The notes beneath the pieces are model-generated. The model saw only the letters and a program-made list of their open reading frames with translations, was not told the DNA's origin and ran no database searches. This document shows positions 1 to 9,310 of a DNA stretch of 64,000 nt, in pieces. The number at the start of each line of letters is the position of its first letter. The stretch's first letter is position 1. Source of the DNA: Candidatus Bealeia paramacronuclearis (lineage in GTDB: Bacteria; Pseudomonadota; Alphaproteobacteria; UBA9655); the NCBI RefSeq assembly GCF_035607555.1, contig NZ_JAVHWZ010000003.1:62001-126000 (forward strand), given 5' to 3'. The position numbers and the translations under genes were made by a program.

Positions 1-933
1 CGGCAATGAGGCCCGAATTTCATCAATACGCGTGTAAAGCTCTTTTGCAATTTCTAAAGGATTGGCCGTGGATTGTTTAATAATGCCAATACCCACCGCA
101 TTTTGACCGTTAAAACGAGAGATAAAGCGGGTATCTTCAGAATTAAGTTCAGCGTGCCCCACGTCTTTAAGACGAATTAATTTGCCCTCCCGATCGGCTA
201 TAATGAGATTGTTAAATTCATCTTGAGTTTTCAAACTGGCCGTTGTTGTGAGCTGATACTCGCGTTCTTCACCTTTAAGACGTCCAGCAGGTTTTTTAAT
301 ATTTTGCTTTTTAAGGGCCCCAGCAATATCTGTTGCTGTGATTTTATACGCATTCAAGCGCACAGGATCGAGCACCAAATGCATCTCGATATTTCCGCCA
401 CCATAAATTTCAACGCTTGAAACACCTTTTAAAGTTTCAAGTTCACTTTTCAAAAAGCGGTTCGCATAATCGGCCAATTCACTGACGGTTTTCCGTTCAC
501 TCACAAGCGCCAAAAACATAGTAGGGGCAGCATCAGCATCGGCTTTTTTAATTTCAGGGTCTTGCGCTTCATCGGGAAGTGTATTGCGTACCCGGCTCAA
601 GCGATCCCTCACGTCGGCTGCAGCTGCATCCATATCCCGATCAATGCGAAAATTAAGTTTAATAACGCTTTCATCAGGACCACTTCTGGACGTCATATAC
701 TCAAGCCCTTGAAGCCCTCCTAAGGCTTCTTCAAGCGGGCGAGTGAGTTGCTGCTCAACGATCTGAGGACTTGCACCTTCCAGTTGCGTTCTCACGCTAA
801 TGAGTGGTTTGTCAACTTCAGGGAATTGCCTGACAGGAAGATAAGTATAGCTCACAGCACCAACCATCACGATGATGATGCTCATCACAGTTGCAAGAAC
901 GGGCCTTCGAATTAAGAGTTCAACGAAACGCAT
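1..933 (-). CDS. RND-family (HAE1) multidrug efflux pump subunit, N-terminal part
   Basis: The reading frame starts at the ATG at 933 and runs off the left edge of the window, so only the first 311 codons are visible. The protein begins MRFVELLIRRPVLATVMSII, the typical start of an AcrB/MexB-type inner-membrane pump with its first transmembrane helix, followed by YLPVRQFPEVDKP and the porter-domain motif GASPQIVEQQLTRPLEEAL. In this family the pump uses proton flow to drive drugs or lipophilic compounds out through a periplasmic adaptor and an outer-membrane channel. The adaptor gene lies 27 bp upstream and is presumably cotranscribed. Family assignment is secure; substrate is unknown. Confidence 0.93.
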   Translation of the reverse strand, partial: MRFVELLIRRPVLATVMSIIIVMVGAVSYTYLPVRQFPEVDKPLISVRTQLEGASPQIVEQQLTRPLEEALGGLQGLEYMTSRSGPDESVIKLNFRIDRDMDAAAADVRDRLSRVRNTLPDEAQDPEIKKADADAAPTMFLALVSERKTVSELADYANRFLKSELETLKGVSSVEIYGGGNIEMHLVLDPVRLNAYKITATDIAGALKKQNIKKPAGRLKGEEREYQLTTTASLKTQDEFNNLIIADREGKLIRLKDVGHAELNSEDTRFISRFNGQNAVGIGIIKQSTANPLEIAKELYTRIDEIRASLP

Positions 934-960
934 GAGAAAATATATCCCTTATATGAGTAT

Positions 961-2019
961 TTACTTTTTTTGTTCTTCCATGACAGCAACCTCATCACCA
1001 TCATGAAGTCGGAACTGGCCATTAATCACAATAGTATCACCTTCTTTGAGCCCATTCGTGACTTCAACCATTTTTCCGTCTTTCATGCCCGTGCTGACCA
1101 CAGTGCGGATGGCAATCTTATCCATAACTACAAAAACAACGGGTTCCCCATCTTCAAGCTCAATTGCAGTTTCTGGAATTAACACTGCGTTTTTAATTTC
1201 TCCTGCAGCAATACTCATGTGGGCATAAAGACCGGGACGTAATTTCAAATCCGTATTAGGTAAAGTAGCCCTGATTTTAATGGTATGCGTTGCTGGATCA
1301 ACCTCAGGAGCCAGAGCTTTGATGGTTGCATCCATGGGCAAAATATCATAATCCGCAATAGTCGCATCGACGACATCACCAGGTTTGATTTTTCCCAGCA
1401 AAGATTCGGGAACGTTGAAGTCCACATTAATGGGGGTTAAATCAACCAAATTCACAAGTTCCGTTTGTTCTGAGACAAGGGCACCTACACTCACATTGCT
1501 GATTCCCATCACCCCCTCAAAAGGAGCTTTGATGATAGTATCTTCCAATTTGATTTTAGCTTCATCAAGCTGGGCTTCGTTGACTTGAAGGGTTGCTAAA
1601 GCTTTATCTCGATTTTGAAGAGTGCCAAATTTTTTCTCAAGCAAAGACGTAGCCCTGCGATATTCCTCACGGGAAAGTGCAACTTGAGCTTCGGCTTCCT
1701 TCACTTTAGCTTTATAAAGTGCATCGCTAATTTTATAAAGTGGCGCTCCTTTTTTTACTTCTTGCCCTTCTTCAAAAAGAATTTCTGCAATCTGACCACT
1801 TACTTCGGGTCGGATGGAGACGGATTGATTAGCCGTTAAAATCCCTGAAGACTTTACCCGATTGGTAATTGTTGCTGTTTTGGCAATGGTCACCTCCACA
1901 GGAACAGCTTCTTTTTGAGGGAGATCCATGGTTTTTTTATGCACAAAGAAATATTGGAAGGCACCAAAGCCGGCTCCGGCGACGACAGCTGCGAGAATGA
2001 TTTTTTGATATGTTTTCAT
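961..2019 (-). CDS. Periplasmic adaptor (membrane fusion protein) of RND efflux pump
   Basis: About 352 residues. An N-terminal signal anchor (MKTYQKIILAAVVAGAGFG) is followed by the barrel-sandwich half-motif VSIRPEVSGQIAEILFEEGQ, an alpha-helical hairpin (around residues 85-150), the second lipoyl half (IIKAPFEGVMGISNVSVGALV) and beta-barrel segments, the order expected for the HlyD/MexA/AcrA family. It bridges the inner-membrane pump encoded immediately downstream to an outer-membrane channel not seen here. I chose the ATG at 2019 because GGA lies about 6 bases upstream; a GTG start at 2061 would add 14 residues and is possible. It is divergent from chpT. Confidence 0.9.
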   Translation of the reverse strand: MKTYQKIILAAVVAGAGFGAFQYFFVHKKTMDLPQKEAVPVEVTIAKTATITNRVKSSGILTANQSVSIRPEVSGQIAEILFEEGQEVKKGAPLYKISDALYKAKVKEAEAQVALSREEYRRATSLLEKKFGTLQNRDKALATLQVNEAQLDEAKIKLEDTIIKAPFEGVMGISNVSVGALVSEQTELVNLVDLTPINVDFNVPESLLGKIKPGDVVDATIADYDILPMDATIKALAPEVDPATHTIKIRATLPNTDLKLRPGLYAHMSIAAGEIKNAVLIPETAIELEDGEPVVFVVMDKIAIRTVVSTGMKDGKMVEVTNGLKEGDTIVINGQFRLHDGDEVAVMEEQKK

Positions 2020-2097
2020 TTTTTTCCAACACTTAGTAGATTGTTTCAGATTTGTCTCCACAAACCCATCTATTTTTAATACTATAAATTATAAAAG

Positions 2098-2112
2098 TTA
2101 ACAATAAGCTAA
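2098..2112 (+). promoter_or_regulatory. CtrA-box-like sequence upstream of chpT
   Basis: The sequence TTAACAATAAGCTAA fits TTAA-N7-CTAA, one base from the alphaproteobacterial CtrA consensus TTAA-N7-TTAA. It lies 22 bases before the chpT start, in the divergent promoter region shared with the efflux operon. The same TTAA-N7-CTAA form occurs upstream of divK. A 7/8 match in AT-rich DNA can arise by chance, so this is suggestive only. Confidence 0.3.
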
Positions 2113-2133
2113 AATTTTAGGGAGTGATTTCAT

Positions 2134-2772
2134 ATGCGGGATGAAAAATTAATTTTTGCCGAACTTCTTTGCTCTCGCTTATGTCACGACCTCATCACAC
2201 CGGTGGGCGCTATTAACACAGGCCTTGAACTTTTTGATGAGCACGCGGGTGGAAAGTCAGGGGACAGCGAAGAAATTTTAAATCTCATTCGCCAAAGTGC
2301 GATTGCCGCGTCTTCTCGATTGAGTTTTTATCGAGCTGCTTTTGGTAGTAGCGGTGGCGGAATTGCCTTGGGAGATGTTAAACGCCATGTGGAGAGATTT
2401 TTCACCCCCAGCAAACTCACTTTTTCTTGGGAAGAGCCTTTTGAGCCCAATCTCAATATTCCACAATGGGGACGCCTTCTTTTAAATATTGTTTTATGGA
2501 TTAATGAATGTGCCCCTCGCGGAGGCGAGCTCAAAATTAAAGTCCCTCAAGAACATCATTTATGTGCAGAAATCGAACTTGAGGGCGATCATATTACGGT
2601 ATCGCCTGATGGAAAATCAGCGCTTTTGGGGGAAGCGCCTTTAAAAGATCTTACACCGCGCACAATTCAGCCTTATTTGCTTTCGCTTTTAGGAAAAAGT
2701 GCCAACGTCGTTTTTGAGATTACGCAAACCAACGCACGTCGAATTGTCTTTGTGGCCAAGAAGAAAACGTAA
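2134..2772 (+). CDS. chpT: Histidine phosphotransferase ChpT
   Basis: 212 residues. The N-terminus contains ELLCSRLCHDLITPVGAINT, the conserved helix of the ChpT family, with His18 the predicted phospho-accepting residue. The rest resembles a dimerization helical hairpin plus a degenerate kinase-like C-terminal domain without nucleotide-binding motifs, as in characterised ChpT. In alphaproteobacteria ChpT passes phosphate from the hybrid kinase CckA to the regulators CtrA and CpdR, controlling replication, division and motility. A good Shine-Dalgarno (GGGAGTG) precedes the ATG. It is a single gene divergent from the efflux operon. CtrA and CckA are not in the window. Confidence 0.92.
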   Translation: MRDEKLIFAELLCSRLCHDLITPVGAINTGLELFDEHAGGKSGDSEEILNLIRQSAIAASSRLSFYRAAFGSSGGGIALGDVKRHVERFFTPSKLTFSWEEPFEPNLNIPQWGRLLLNIVLWINECAPRGGELKIKVPQEHHLCAEIELEGDHITVSPDGKSALLGEAPLKDLTPRTIQPYLLSLLGKSANVVFEITQTNARRIVFVAKKKT

Positions 2773-2919
2773 AAAAGACGAGGCTTATCCCACACCCCCC
2801 ACACACATTTTTTAATGTTTAATGTGATTCTCTCTTTCCTCGCTTGACAGCCTTAAGAGCTTGTGTTCTGAATTAACCCATTAAAAAAATATAATAAATT
2901 AAATCTCAAGGAGGTATTT

Positions 2920-5424
2920 ATGAAATCTCATGTGTCTTTTCGTGCGCTTGTTTTAGGGTCTGTGTTTTCAGTTTCATTTTCGTTTTCAGCATTTTCTATC
3001 GGCTTTGACGAGTTCAAAAATGTGGGCATTGAAAACGAATGGAATAACGCACCAAAGACGGTACAGGAGAGATTAAAAGGTGCCAAAGATTTGGATTCTG
3101 CCTTTGAATCCGCATTGAAAATCGAAAAAGTGACATCAGATATCAAACATGAAACCTCCCAAAGTTTTCTGCGCCAAATTTTAAAAGTGGAAACTTCCAT
3201 TTCTTGTGGTCATCAAGAAGATCAAGATGGAGAAGCGCTCACCGGTTTTGGAAATCAGATTGAAAAAGTTTTTGGATTTTATCAAATGTCCGCCAAGGTT
3301 GTGCGTGATTATTCGGATAAGACAAAAAAACTCTCCTCGCAAGAGGTGAATCAATTGGGTCAGCTTGCCCTTTGGATCAAACGCAATTTTTCTGCTATTG
3401 AATCCGATCGAAAAATCATGGCACGCCCCTTTTTTCTCCGTCGTGTGGGATACAATTCTCACCATAAAGAGGCTATGGAAACCACATGGAACGCCTTGGC
3501 GAAAGTTAAAAAAATGGATCTCATTTTAAAGACGCTGAATGATCTTGGAAACGACTCAGAGATGCGCCAACTTTTTGAGATTACGGATCAAACAAAACCT
3601 GAGGAAATCATTTTAACACGGAAAAAATTGAGTAATCTGCCTTCTTATCTTCTGGAAGGATTTTCTGAGTTTCAAGTCCCAGAAAATTTCAAATACAGCT
3701 ATCAGGAACTTCAAAATCTCAAATTTTTTTACGACACCCCTTTTTCGGTTTTATGGTCGGGAGACAATGATGATGTTTCAAAACCAAATTCCCCAGTGAA
3801 ATTAGGGGCAGTTCAACCCCTTCAGGATTTGGGGATGGAGATTGAGGCAAATCGCGTTTTGAGCAAGGCCTTCCAATTGGAGGGAAGGCAAAAATTTATA
3901 AACGAGATTAATTATCGTGTCTTGGGAGGCTTGCAGGTTAATCTTGATAAACTGCCAGAAATCCAAAAGAAAATTAAAGAGGCTGAAAGCTCACTTCGTC
4001 AAAAATGGGCACAGCATGTTTTGGGACGCAGTTTAAAAACCAATGAAGAGCTTCCGAATCAACCAGGTTTTAATGGGCTCCTTCAACATGTTCATCTTGT
4101 GGCGGCCATGCACTTTGTGCTCGATAATGGCAAGTTGGATTCTGAATCCGTGGGTTATCTCAAAAAATCCGCTGATGTGCGTCTGGCCGAAATTCTCGTG
4201 AAGGCCAAAAAAATTTATGACACCGCATTGAAGGGGAATACCGACGCATTTCAAGAAGTTTGTAGCTGGATCAAATATATTGATGAAAAAAACACGGATC
4301 TTTTTATTAAAGGCGATAGAGAGTTTTTTGATGAATTTGAGGGCACAAATGCTACGAGTGAAGAGAAATTACGATTTGAAAAAATCATTACTGGCATTTA
4401 CAGCGTGATGGGGCAATTAGAGATTTCAAATCATCCTGAATTTGTAACGTGGAAATTGGCAACCGAAGACAGAAAAACTGAAGAAATTACAAAAAGCCTT
4501 CTCCTGCGTATCAAGGGTTATGAAGATGAGATTCAAAAAGATTGGCTTTTGAGTCGCAGTCCTGAAATCAAAGCTTTGCCCCTAGAGCTTTCCCCAGAAG
4601 ATCAAAAAGCCGTTCAAATTTGGGAAGAGGCTTCCCAAAAATTACAAAAGGAAGGCACTCAAAATACAGATGAATCAAAAAAACTGCATAAGTTGGTGTG
4701 GGAAGATCATCCTTATGAGCAAGCTCAAAAAGTACTTTTTCGCCATACTCTTACGGTCAAAATTTATAGTATTCTTGGAGGGATTCAGGGTATTTTACAA
4801 CAAACAGAGGATGATAAAGTCATTCTTCAGTCGCTTTTAAAATCACGAGATCTTTTAACCCAAATTAAGGAGGCTTCTGAAAACAAAGGAAATCTCTTGG
4901 CACAATTGGGTGATGAACCCCATTGGAAATTAAAGTTAGAGGTGATCCAAAATATTTGGAATTTCACACCAGAGCGTTATCGTAAAGCCATTTCAGATAT
5001 TAAAATATATGGAAACCAATTAAAGCCAATTGTGGCAAAATCACAAATGCAAAACATCCAGGTTGATGAAAAAGAAACCCAGCCGTTCGTGGATAAAATT
5101 TTAGAGGCCGACAAAATTTTGAAGGGACCTCTTCCCGAAAAGGTTAGTTTTAATGGCATTTTTGCCAATAAAGCTGCTACCAGTTCCTATAGTATTCATA
5201 GGGATTTCAAGCGTTCTGAATCGCTGGTTAAATTTTGGTGGAGCAAACGTAAAACGTCCAACTTCTTTCAAAATGAAAAACGATTCGAGGATGTACTTCT
5301 TCTCCGCCAGTTTTTTGATGTGGATGCCAAACCCGACCTTGATCCAAAAATGAAAGCAGCTTTATTGAATGCAATTTGGAATGCGTCCCAAAGAAAGCTA
5401 ACCCTTGAGTCCTATTTGCAATAG
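2920..5424 (+). CDS. Large exported protein of unknown function
   Basis: 834 residues; I recognise no family. The first 25 residues (MKSHVSFRALVLGSVFSVSF and following) form a clear Sec signal peptide with a likely cleavage site after FSAFS. The mature part is long, mostly helical and charged, with no transmembrane segments and few cysteines, one in the motif ETSISCGHQEDQDGE. The ribosome binding site is perfect (AAGGAGG, 7 bases before the ATG). It is followed 13 bp later by a second large exported protein, so the two probably form an operon. Location is predicted to be periplasmic or beyond; whether it leaves the cell is unknown. Confidence 0.82.
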   Translation: MKSHVSFRALVLGSVFSVSFSFSAFSIGFDEFKNVGIENEWNNAPKTVQERLKGAKDLDSAFESALKIEKVTSDIKHETSQSFLRQILKVETSISCGHQEDQDGEALTGFGNQIEKVFGFYQMSAKVVRDYSDKTKKLSSQEVNQLGQLALWIKRNFSAIESDRKIMARPFFLRRVGYNSHHKEAMETTWNALAKVKKMDLILKTLNDLGNDSEMRQLFEITDQTKPEEIILTRKKLSNLPSYLLEGFSEFQVPENFKYSYQELQNLKFFYDTPFSVLWSGDNDDVSKPNSPVKLGAVQPLQDLGMEIEANRVLSKAFQLEGRQKFINEINYRVLGGLQVNLDKLPEIQKKIKEAESSLRQKWAQHVLGRSLKTNEELPNQPGFNGLLQHVHLVAAMHFVLDNGKLDSESVGYLKKSADVRLAEILVKAKKIYDTALKGNTDAFQEVCSWIKYIDEKNTDLFIKGDREFFDEFEGTNATSEEKLRFEKIITGIYSVMGQLEISNHPEFVTWKLATEDRKTEEITKSLLLRIKGYEDEIQKDWLLSRSPEIKALPLELSPEDQKAVQIWEEASQKLQKEGTQNTDESKKLHKLVWEDHPYEQAQKVLFRHTLTVKIYSILGGIQGILQQTEDDKVILQSLLKSRDLLTQIKEASENKGNLLAQLGDEPHWKLKLEVIQNIWNFTPERYRKAISDIKIYGNQLKPIVAKSQMQNIQVDEKETQPFVDKILEADKILKGPLPEKVSFNGIFANKAATSSYSIHRDFKRSESLVKFWWSKRKTSNFFQNEKRFEDVLLLRQFFDVDAKPDLDPKMKAALLNAIWNASQRKLTLESYLQ

Positions 5425-5437
5425 GGGAGAAAAGCAG

Positions 5438-7198
5438 ATGGAAGGTTGTGGTTTTCGTAAAATCTCCTTTAAAACATCGAAGTTAAAGGGTGTCGTGATC
5501 CAGAGTCTTTTGGCCTCCACCCTTCTATTCTCACCTCTTGGCGCTACATTTGAAACCCTTGTGGAAACTCTGGGACTTAAAAAAGATACCCAAGTTCAAA
5601 CCGCAAAATCAAAAATCGGTCATCTTTTTCAAGTCGAAGAAGATCCCAAGAAAGCTCCTTCAAAAAACAAAGTTATTCAAACAACGCCCCTTGAAAAAGA
5701 GATTTTAGAGCTTCACCAAAAAGCCCTTTTGCTTCAAATTTCAGACAAAGATATTTGGGGGGATTTTTTAAAAAACCTCTCATTTTTTCAAGGTGTTCAG
5801 CCTTCTGTCCATCCCGCATTTCGAAAAAATCAAATAGTTGAAATCTCTAAACGTGTCCAAAAACTTCAAGAAGCCTATAGTGATGAGTTAGGAAAGTATT
5901 TTATTCGTAAAAGTATTCCCATGATCGGTGAGGATTTGGATACCTTTCAAGTCATTAAAACACGATACCTCACTCTTTTTAATATCCATTCATTTATTGC
6001 CGCACACTGGCTGACAAAAGAAAAATCAGATTTTGTAGCACCCTGTTTCATTCTGGGAACTCAATTGGCGCAAGCCAAATTAATTGAAAGCGTATTTGAA
6101 GATGAATTCCAAAAACAATTAACTCAACAACGGGAAGAACGCCGCAAAATTAAAGAAGAAAAGGAAAGGCAAAAGAAGGAACAGGCCAAAAATCAAAAAT
6201 CTGAAAAGAAAGAAAGTGATTCCAAAGAGGAGACAAAAGAAGAAACTCCCGAAATTATGGAAGGCCCTAAAATAGAAGGGGAAATTGTGGAAGAAAAAGA
6301 ATTACCCGAAATCACACGGTCGGAAATTACCTTCTTCCCTTCTCAGGTTTTTGAAAGCTTGAAAGGTCACATATTGCCCCCCGAAGTCAATTCTTGGAAC
6401 TCCTCATTTCCTTTGGAGTTCAAAGACATTGATGAGCTCATCAAAAAATATCAAACCCCTTTTGATGATCTTTCTGCACACATTTTCCCAAAACAATCCC
6501 CTATAAAAGAGGAAGTCAAACTTGATAAAAATGAGACGGAAGATGAAAAAAAAGTCGTCAAAACTGAAAATTTAAAACTGGAGGAGGAAGCACCCCCCAA
6601 AGACACTAAACTTGAACTCAAAAACTCAAAACTTGAGGAGGAAGACACCAAAAAAACTCCTCCTTTTGAGATTCTTGAAAAGTTAAAAATATTCCGCCAT
6701 CCTGGCATTTTCTCAACCTTGATGAATCAACACGGTTTTGAGGTGGCCGATCAATATCTCTTTTTAAAATCTATTCAACTCCTTAAATCGATGACAACGG
6801 ACACAACCTCTGAAAAACTCACACAAAAACTGAAACTTGCCTGGAACCTTCATACGACAAAAGGAAAAGAGAAGAACTCTCAAACTTCCGTATCTGAGGA
6901 ATTTCTCAAGGCTTTTTCCAATTGGGCGGCTCAAAATAAGGAGCTTGATATCCATCGCCTTAAATTTAATGAAAGCAGTCCATTAGAAATGAAATACGCG
7001 CATTTTATGAAACAACATGGACCTAAATTTTTGAAAATGCTGGAAGAGAAAAAAGAAAAAGAAGCCCAACAACTCATTAATATGATTGTGGGGACGGACG
7101 GATGGAAGCATCATCAATCCACGCTTTCTAAAAAAGAACCACAAGAAAAAGTTACACCCCTTGAAGAAGAATTAAGAAAAGCTTGGACTAGGATTTGA
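5438..7198 (+). CDS. Lysine/glutamate-rich exported or membrane-anchored protein
   Basis: About 586 residues, no recognised family. It starts at the ATG at 5438, with GGGGAGA 7 bases upstream. Residues about 17-36 (VVIQSLLASTLLFSPLGA) form a hydrophobic segment that may be a signal peptide with a long basic n-region or a signal anchor. Residues about 230-290 are a highly charged, probably coiled-coil K/E tract, and a second acidic/lysine tract lies around residues 360-410; between and after them are helical segments. It lies 13 bp after the 834-residue exported protein and both show a similar charged, helical style, so they may act together. No function can be assigned. Confidence 0.78.
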   Translation: MEGCGFRKISFKTSKLKGVVIQSLLASTLLFSPLGATFETLVETLGLKKDTQVQTAKSKIGHLFQVEEDPKKAPSKNKVIQTTPLEKEILELHQKALLLQISDKDIWGDFLKNLSFFQGVQPSVHPAFRKNQIVEISKRVQKLQEAYSDELGKYFIRKSIPMIGEDLDTFQVIKTRYLTLFNIHSFIAAHWLTKEKSDFVAPCFILGTQLAQAKLIESVFEDEFQKQLTQQREERRKIKEEKERQKKEQAKNQKSEKKESDSKEETKEETPEIMEGPKIEGEIVEEKELPEITRSEITFFPSQVFESLKGHILPPEVNSWNSSFPLEFKDIDELIKKYQTPFDDLSAHIFPKQSPIKEEVKLDKNETEDEKKVVKTENLKLEEEAPPKDTKLELKNSKLEEEDTKKTPPFEILEKLKIFRHPGIFSTLMNQHGFEVADQYLFLKSIQLLKSMTTDTTSEKLTQKLKLAWNLHTTKGKEKNSQTSVSEEFLKAFSNWAAQNKELDIHRLKFNESSPLEMKYAHFMKQHGPKFLKMLEEKKEKEAQQLINMIVGTDGWKHHQSTLSKKEPQEKVTPLEEELRKAWTRI

Positions 7199-7295
7199 AA
7201 TAACGGCCTTCACCTCACATTACCCCTCTGAAAACACGGACACTCTCCTCCTTCAATCCCATTTTTTATGAACAAAACCTGCGCAAAAATCATTT

Positions 7296-7311
7296 TGGCA
7301 CGGTTCTCGCA
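7296..7311 (+). promoter_or_regulatory. Sigma-54 (-24/-12) promoter of the flagellar operon
   Basis: TGGCACGGTTCTCGCA matches the sigma-54 consensus TGGCACG-N4-TTGCA at all but one consensus position (TCGCA for TTGCA). The invariant GG (-24) and GC (-12) are separated by exactly 10 bases. The start of transcription would fall near 7321, just before the flgI start at 7340. In Caulobacter-type alphaproteobacteria, hook and basal-body genes are sigma-54 dependent, so position and context agree. Confidence 0.72.
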
Positions 7312-7339
7312 TAGATTCCTCATGAGAAAGGTTAAAACC

Positions 7340-8521
7340 ATGACAATGAAAATGACACAGCACAGGGCTAGGAATTTCAAGACGAGCTTGCAGCTCACAG
7401 TTTTTGCAAGTCTCATGGTTTTGTTGTCGTCAACTTCCCTTTCTAGCGCCCCCTCAAACTCAACATCGCATTCCTCCAGGATTAAAGATATTGTGAGCTT
7501 TGAGGGCGTGCGTGACAACCAATTGGTAGGATATGGACTTGTGGTGGGCCTTAATGGAACAGGTGATGGTTTAACGAATGCGCCTTTCACGAGAGAAAGT
7601 CTTGTGAGTATGCTTGAGCGATTGGGCGTCAATATTCGTGATCAGCTCGCCAATCTTAAAACAAAGAATGTGGCAGCTGTCATGGTGACTGCAAATTTAC
7701 CCCCCTTTTCTCGCCAGGGCGCACGCATTGATATTAGTGTCTCTGCAATGGGAGACGCGAAAGATCTCTTAGGAGGAACTCTTTTGGTAACGCCTCTTAT
7801 GGGTGCGGATGGTGACGTTTATGCTGTGGCTCAAGGTCCCATTACCACGGGAAGTTTTCAAGCCAGTGGATCTTCTGGATCCTCTATTACTAAGGGCGTT
7901 CCCACCAATGGAAAAATTCCCAATGGGGCTATTATCGAAAAAGAAATTGGATTTGAACTTAAAAATCAGGATGGTCTCAAGCTTTCCCTCTTTAATCCTG
8001 ATTTTACCACTGCAAAAAGAATTGCCGATGCGGTTAATGTGAAATTTGGACATGTTGCTGACGCTTTGGATCCAACCACAGTTCAGCTACAAATTCCTGC
8101 AAAATTTGCGGCAAATCCCGTAGCCTTCATCACAGAGGTGGAGCAAATGCCGATTACTCCAGATTTGGGTGCTAAAGTCGTGATCGATGAAGCCAATGGC
8201 GTCATTGTTATGGGTAAAAATGTACGCATTAGTGAAGTCGCCGTATCTCATGGCAATCTCACAATTAAGATTACAGAAACCCCTCAAGTTTCCCAACCCA
8301 ATCCGTTTTCGATTGGAGGAACAACAGAAATTGTAGCGCGCACAGGAATTGATGTGAAAGAGGACTCCAATAAAAAGATGGTGGTGCTTGATGGCGGAAC
8401 AACACTCCAACAACTCGTTGATGGACTCAATGCTCTGGGCGTATCTCCTCGAGATATGATCACGATCCTTGAGACAATCAAGTCTGCAGGCGCCCTTCAA
8501 GCCGAAATTGAGGTGAAATGA
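7340..8521 (+). CDS. flgI: Flagellar P-ring protein FlgI
   Basis: About 393 residues. A signal peptide (around residues 14-36) is followed by the FlgI hallmark SRIKDIVSFEGVRDNQLVGY with GLVVGLNGTGDG, and later LLVTPLMGADGDVYAVAQGP. FlgI forms the periplasmic P ring that guides the flagellar rod through the peptidoglycan. I start it at 7340, because GAGAAAGG sits 8 bases upstream and the sigma-54 promoter at 7296-7311 lies inside any longer form beginning at 7268. It is first gene of the flagellar cluster and overlaps the next by 4 bp (ATGA). No flgH is present nearby. Confidence 0.96.
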   Translation: MTMKMTQHRARNFKTSLQLTVFASLMVLLSSTSLSSAPSNSTSHSSRIKDIVSFEGVRDNQLVGYGLVVGLNGTGDGLTNAPFTRESLVSMLERLGVNIRDQLANLKTKNVAAVMVTANLPPFSRQGARIDISVSAMGDAKDLLGGTLLVTPLMGADGDVYAVAQGPITTGSFQASGSSGSSITKGVPTNGKIPNGAIIEKEIGFELKNQDGLKLSLFNPDFTTAKRIADAVNVKFGHVADALDPTTVQLQIPAKFAANPVAFITEVEQMPITPDLGAKVVIDEANGVIVMGKNVRISEVAVSHGNLTIKITETPQVSQPNPFSIGGTTEIVARTGIDVKEDSNKKMVVLDGGTTLQQLVDGLNALGVSPRDMITILETIKSAGALQAEIEVK

Positions 8522-8868
8522 TGATACCGATGATCGCACCCACAGATGTCAAAGCCCTGGATACTATTTCTCCAGATGATAAGAAAATGGAAAGACAGTC
8601 GCGAGATTTTTTGGCCGTCTTTTTAGGAAAAATATACGGCCCTCTTTTTGATCGCAGTGGAATCAGTACATCTTGGGATGGAAATGATTTTGAAGAAAGC
8701 GGACAGGCGTCTGGTTACAGTCGTCTGACATCATCTCTCTCCCAAACTGAAATTGGTGCGATCTTAGCACAAGACAAAGGCTTTGAATCTTTCGTTCAAG
8801 ATTTCAAGGTGTCCCTTCTGAAAATGCAAAAAAATGGAGGCTATAATGCACACAAGTCTCACAGCTAA
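8518..8868 (+). CDS. FlgJ/CheL-like rod-binding protein (short form)
   Basis: 116 residues, resembling the N-terminal rod-binding domain of FlgJ without the peptidoglycan hydrolase domain, as is usual in alphaproteobacteria where the gene is called cheL. Supporting features are RQSRDFLAVFLGKIYGPLFD near residue 30 and the C-terminal helix around residues 70-107. It directly follows flgI with a 4-bp overlap, the position of cheL in Caulobacter. The likely role is capping or assembling the flagellar rod in the periplasm. The assignment rests as much on position as on sequence. Confidence 0.7.
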   Translation: MMIPMIAPTDVKALDTISPDDKKMERQSRDFLAVFLGKIYGPLFDRSGISTSWDGNDFEESGQASGYSRLTSSLSQTEIGAILAQDKGFESFVQDFKVSLLKMQKNGGYNAHKSHS

Positions 8869-9310
8869 AATACCCCAAGAAGTGCAAGAAGTTTTAAATC
8901 TCACAGATACACTTATTGCGATTGTGAAAGAAGAAACGCGCCTGATTCAAAAACGAAATTATAAAGAAGCCGTAACTTTTCAAAATAAGAAAGGCGAACT
9001 TTTGAATGAGTACGCGCAAGCCATTGCGATCATGAAATCGAATCCCTCTCTCAAAGAAAATCTCAGTTCTTCTGAGAAAAAGCGCCTTGAGGATAAGGCC
9101 GAAGAACTTCACCAAATCTCAATTCTCAATGAAATCACAATTACCGCGGCTTATGAAACATGCCAAAAAATCATGGTAGTCGTGATGGACATTGCCCAAA
9201 AAGAGTTAAAAGAAAATGCGCCCTATAATCGCACAGGGGCGTTTTACAAGCCGATAACACGCGCCTATTCCAATTCCTTTGGGGCGATCTCGCTCGATCG
9301 GAGGTTTTAA
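8846..9310 (+). CDS. FlgN-like flagellar chaperone
   Basis: 154 residues, all helical. The start at 8846 has GGAGG 5 bases upstream and overlaps the rod-binding gene by 23 bp. FlgN proteins are cytosolic chaperones that hold the hook-junction proteins FlgK and FlgL before export. This protein has the size, the helical heptad-like pattern (LTDTLIAIVKEETRLIQKRN near the start) and the position immediately before flgK (1-bp overlap) expected of such a chaperone. Sequence similarity alone is weak because the family is divergent, so the name depends on context. Confidence 0.6.
   Translation: MHTSLTAKIPQEVQEVLNLTDTLIAIVKEETRLIQKRNYKEAVTFQNKKGELLNEYAQAIAIMKSNPSLKENLSSSEKKRLEDKAEELHQISILNEITITAAYETCQKIMVVVMDIAQKELKENAPYNRTGAFYKPITRAYSNSFGAISLDRRF

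Noticed and set aside
7268-7339. Longer flgI start at 7268
   Set aside because: The sigma-54 promoter at 7296-7311 would lie inside the coding region and no ribosome binding site precedes 7268.
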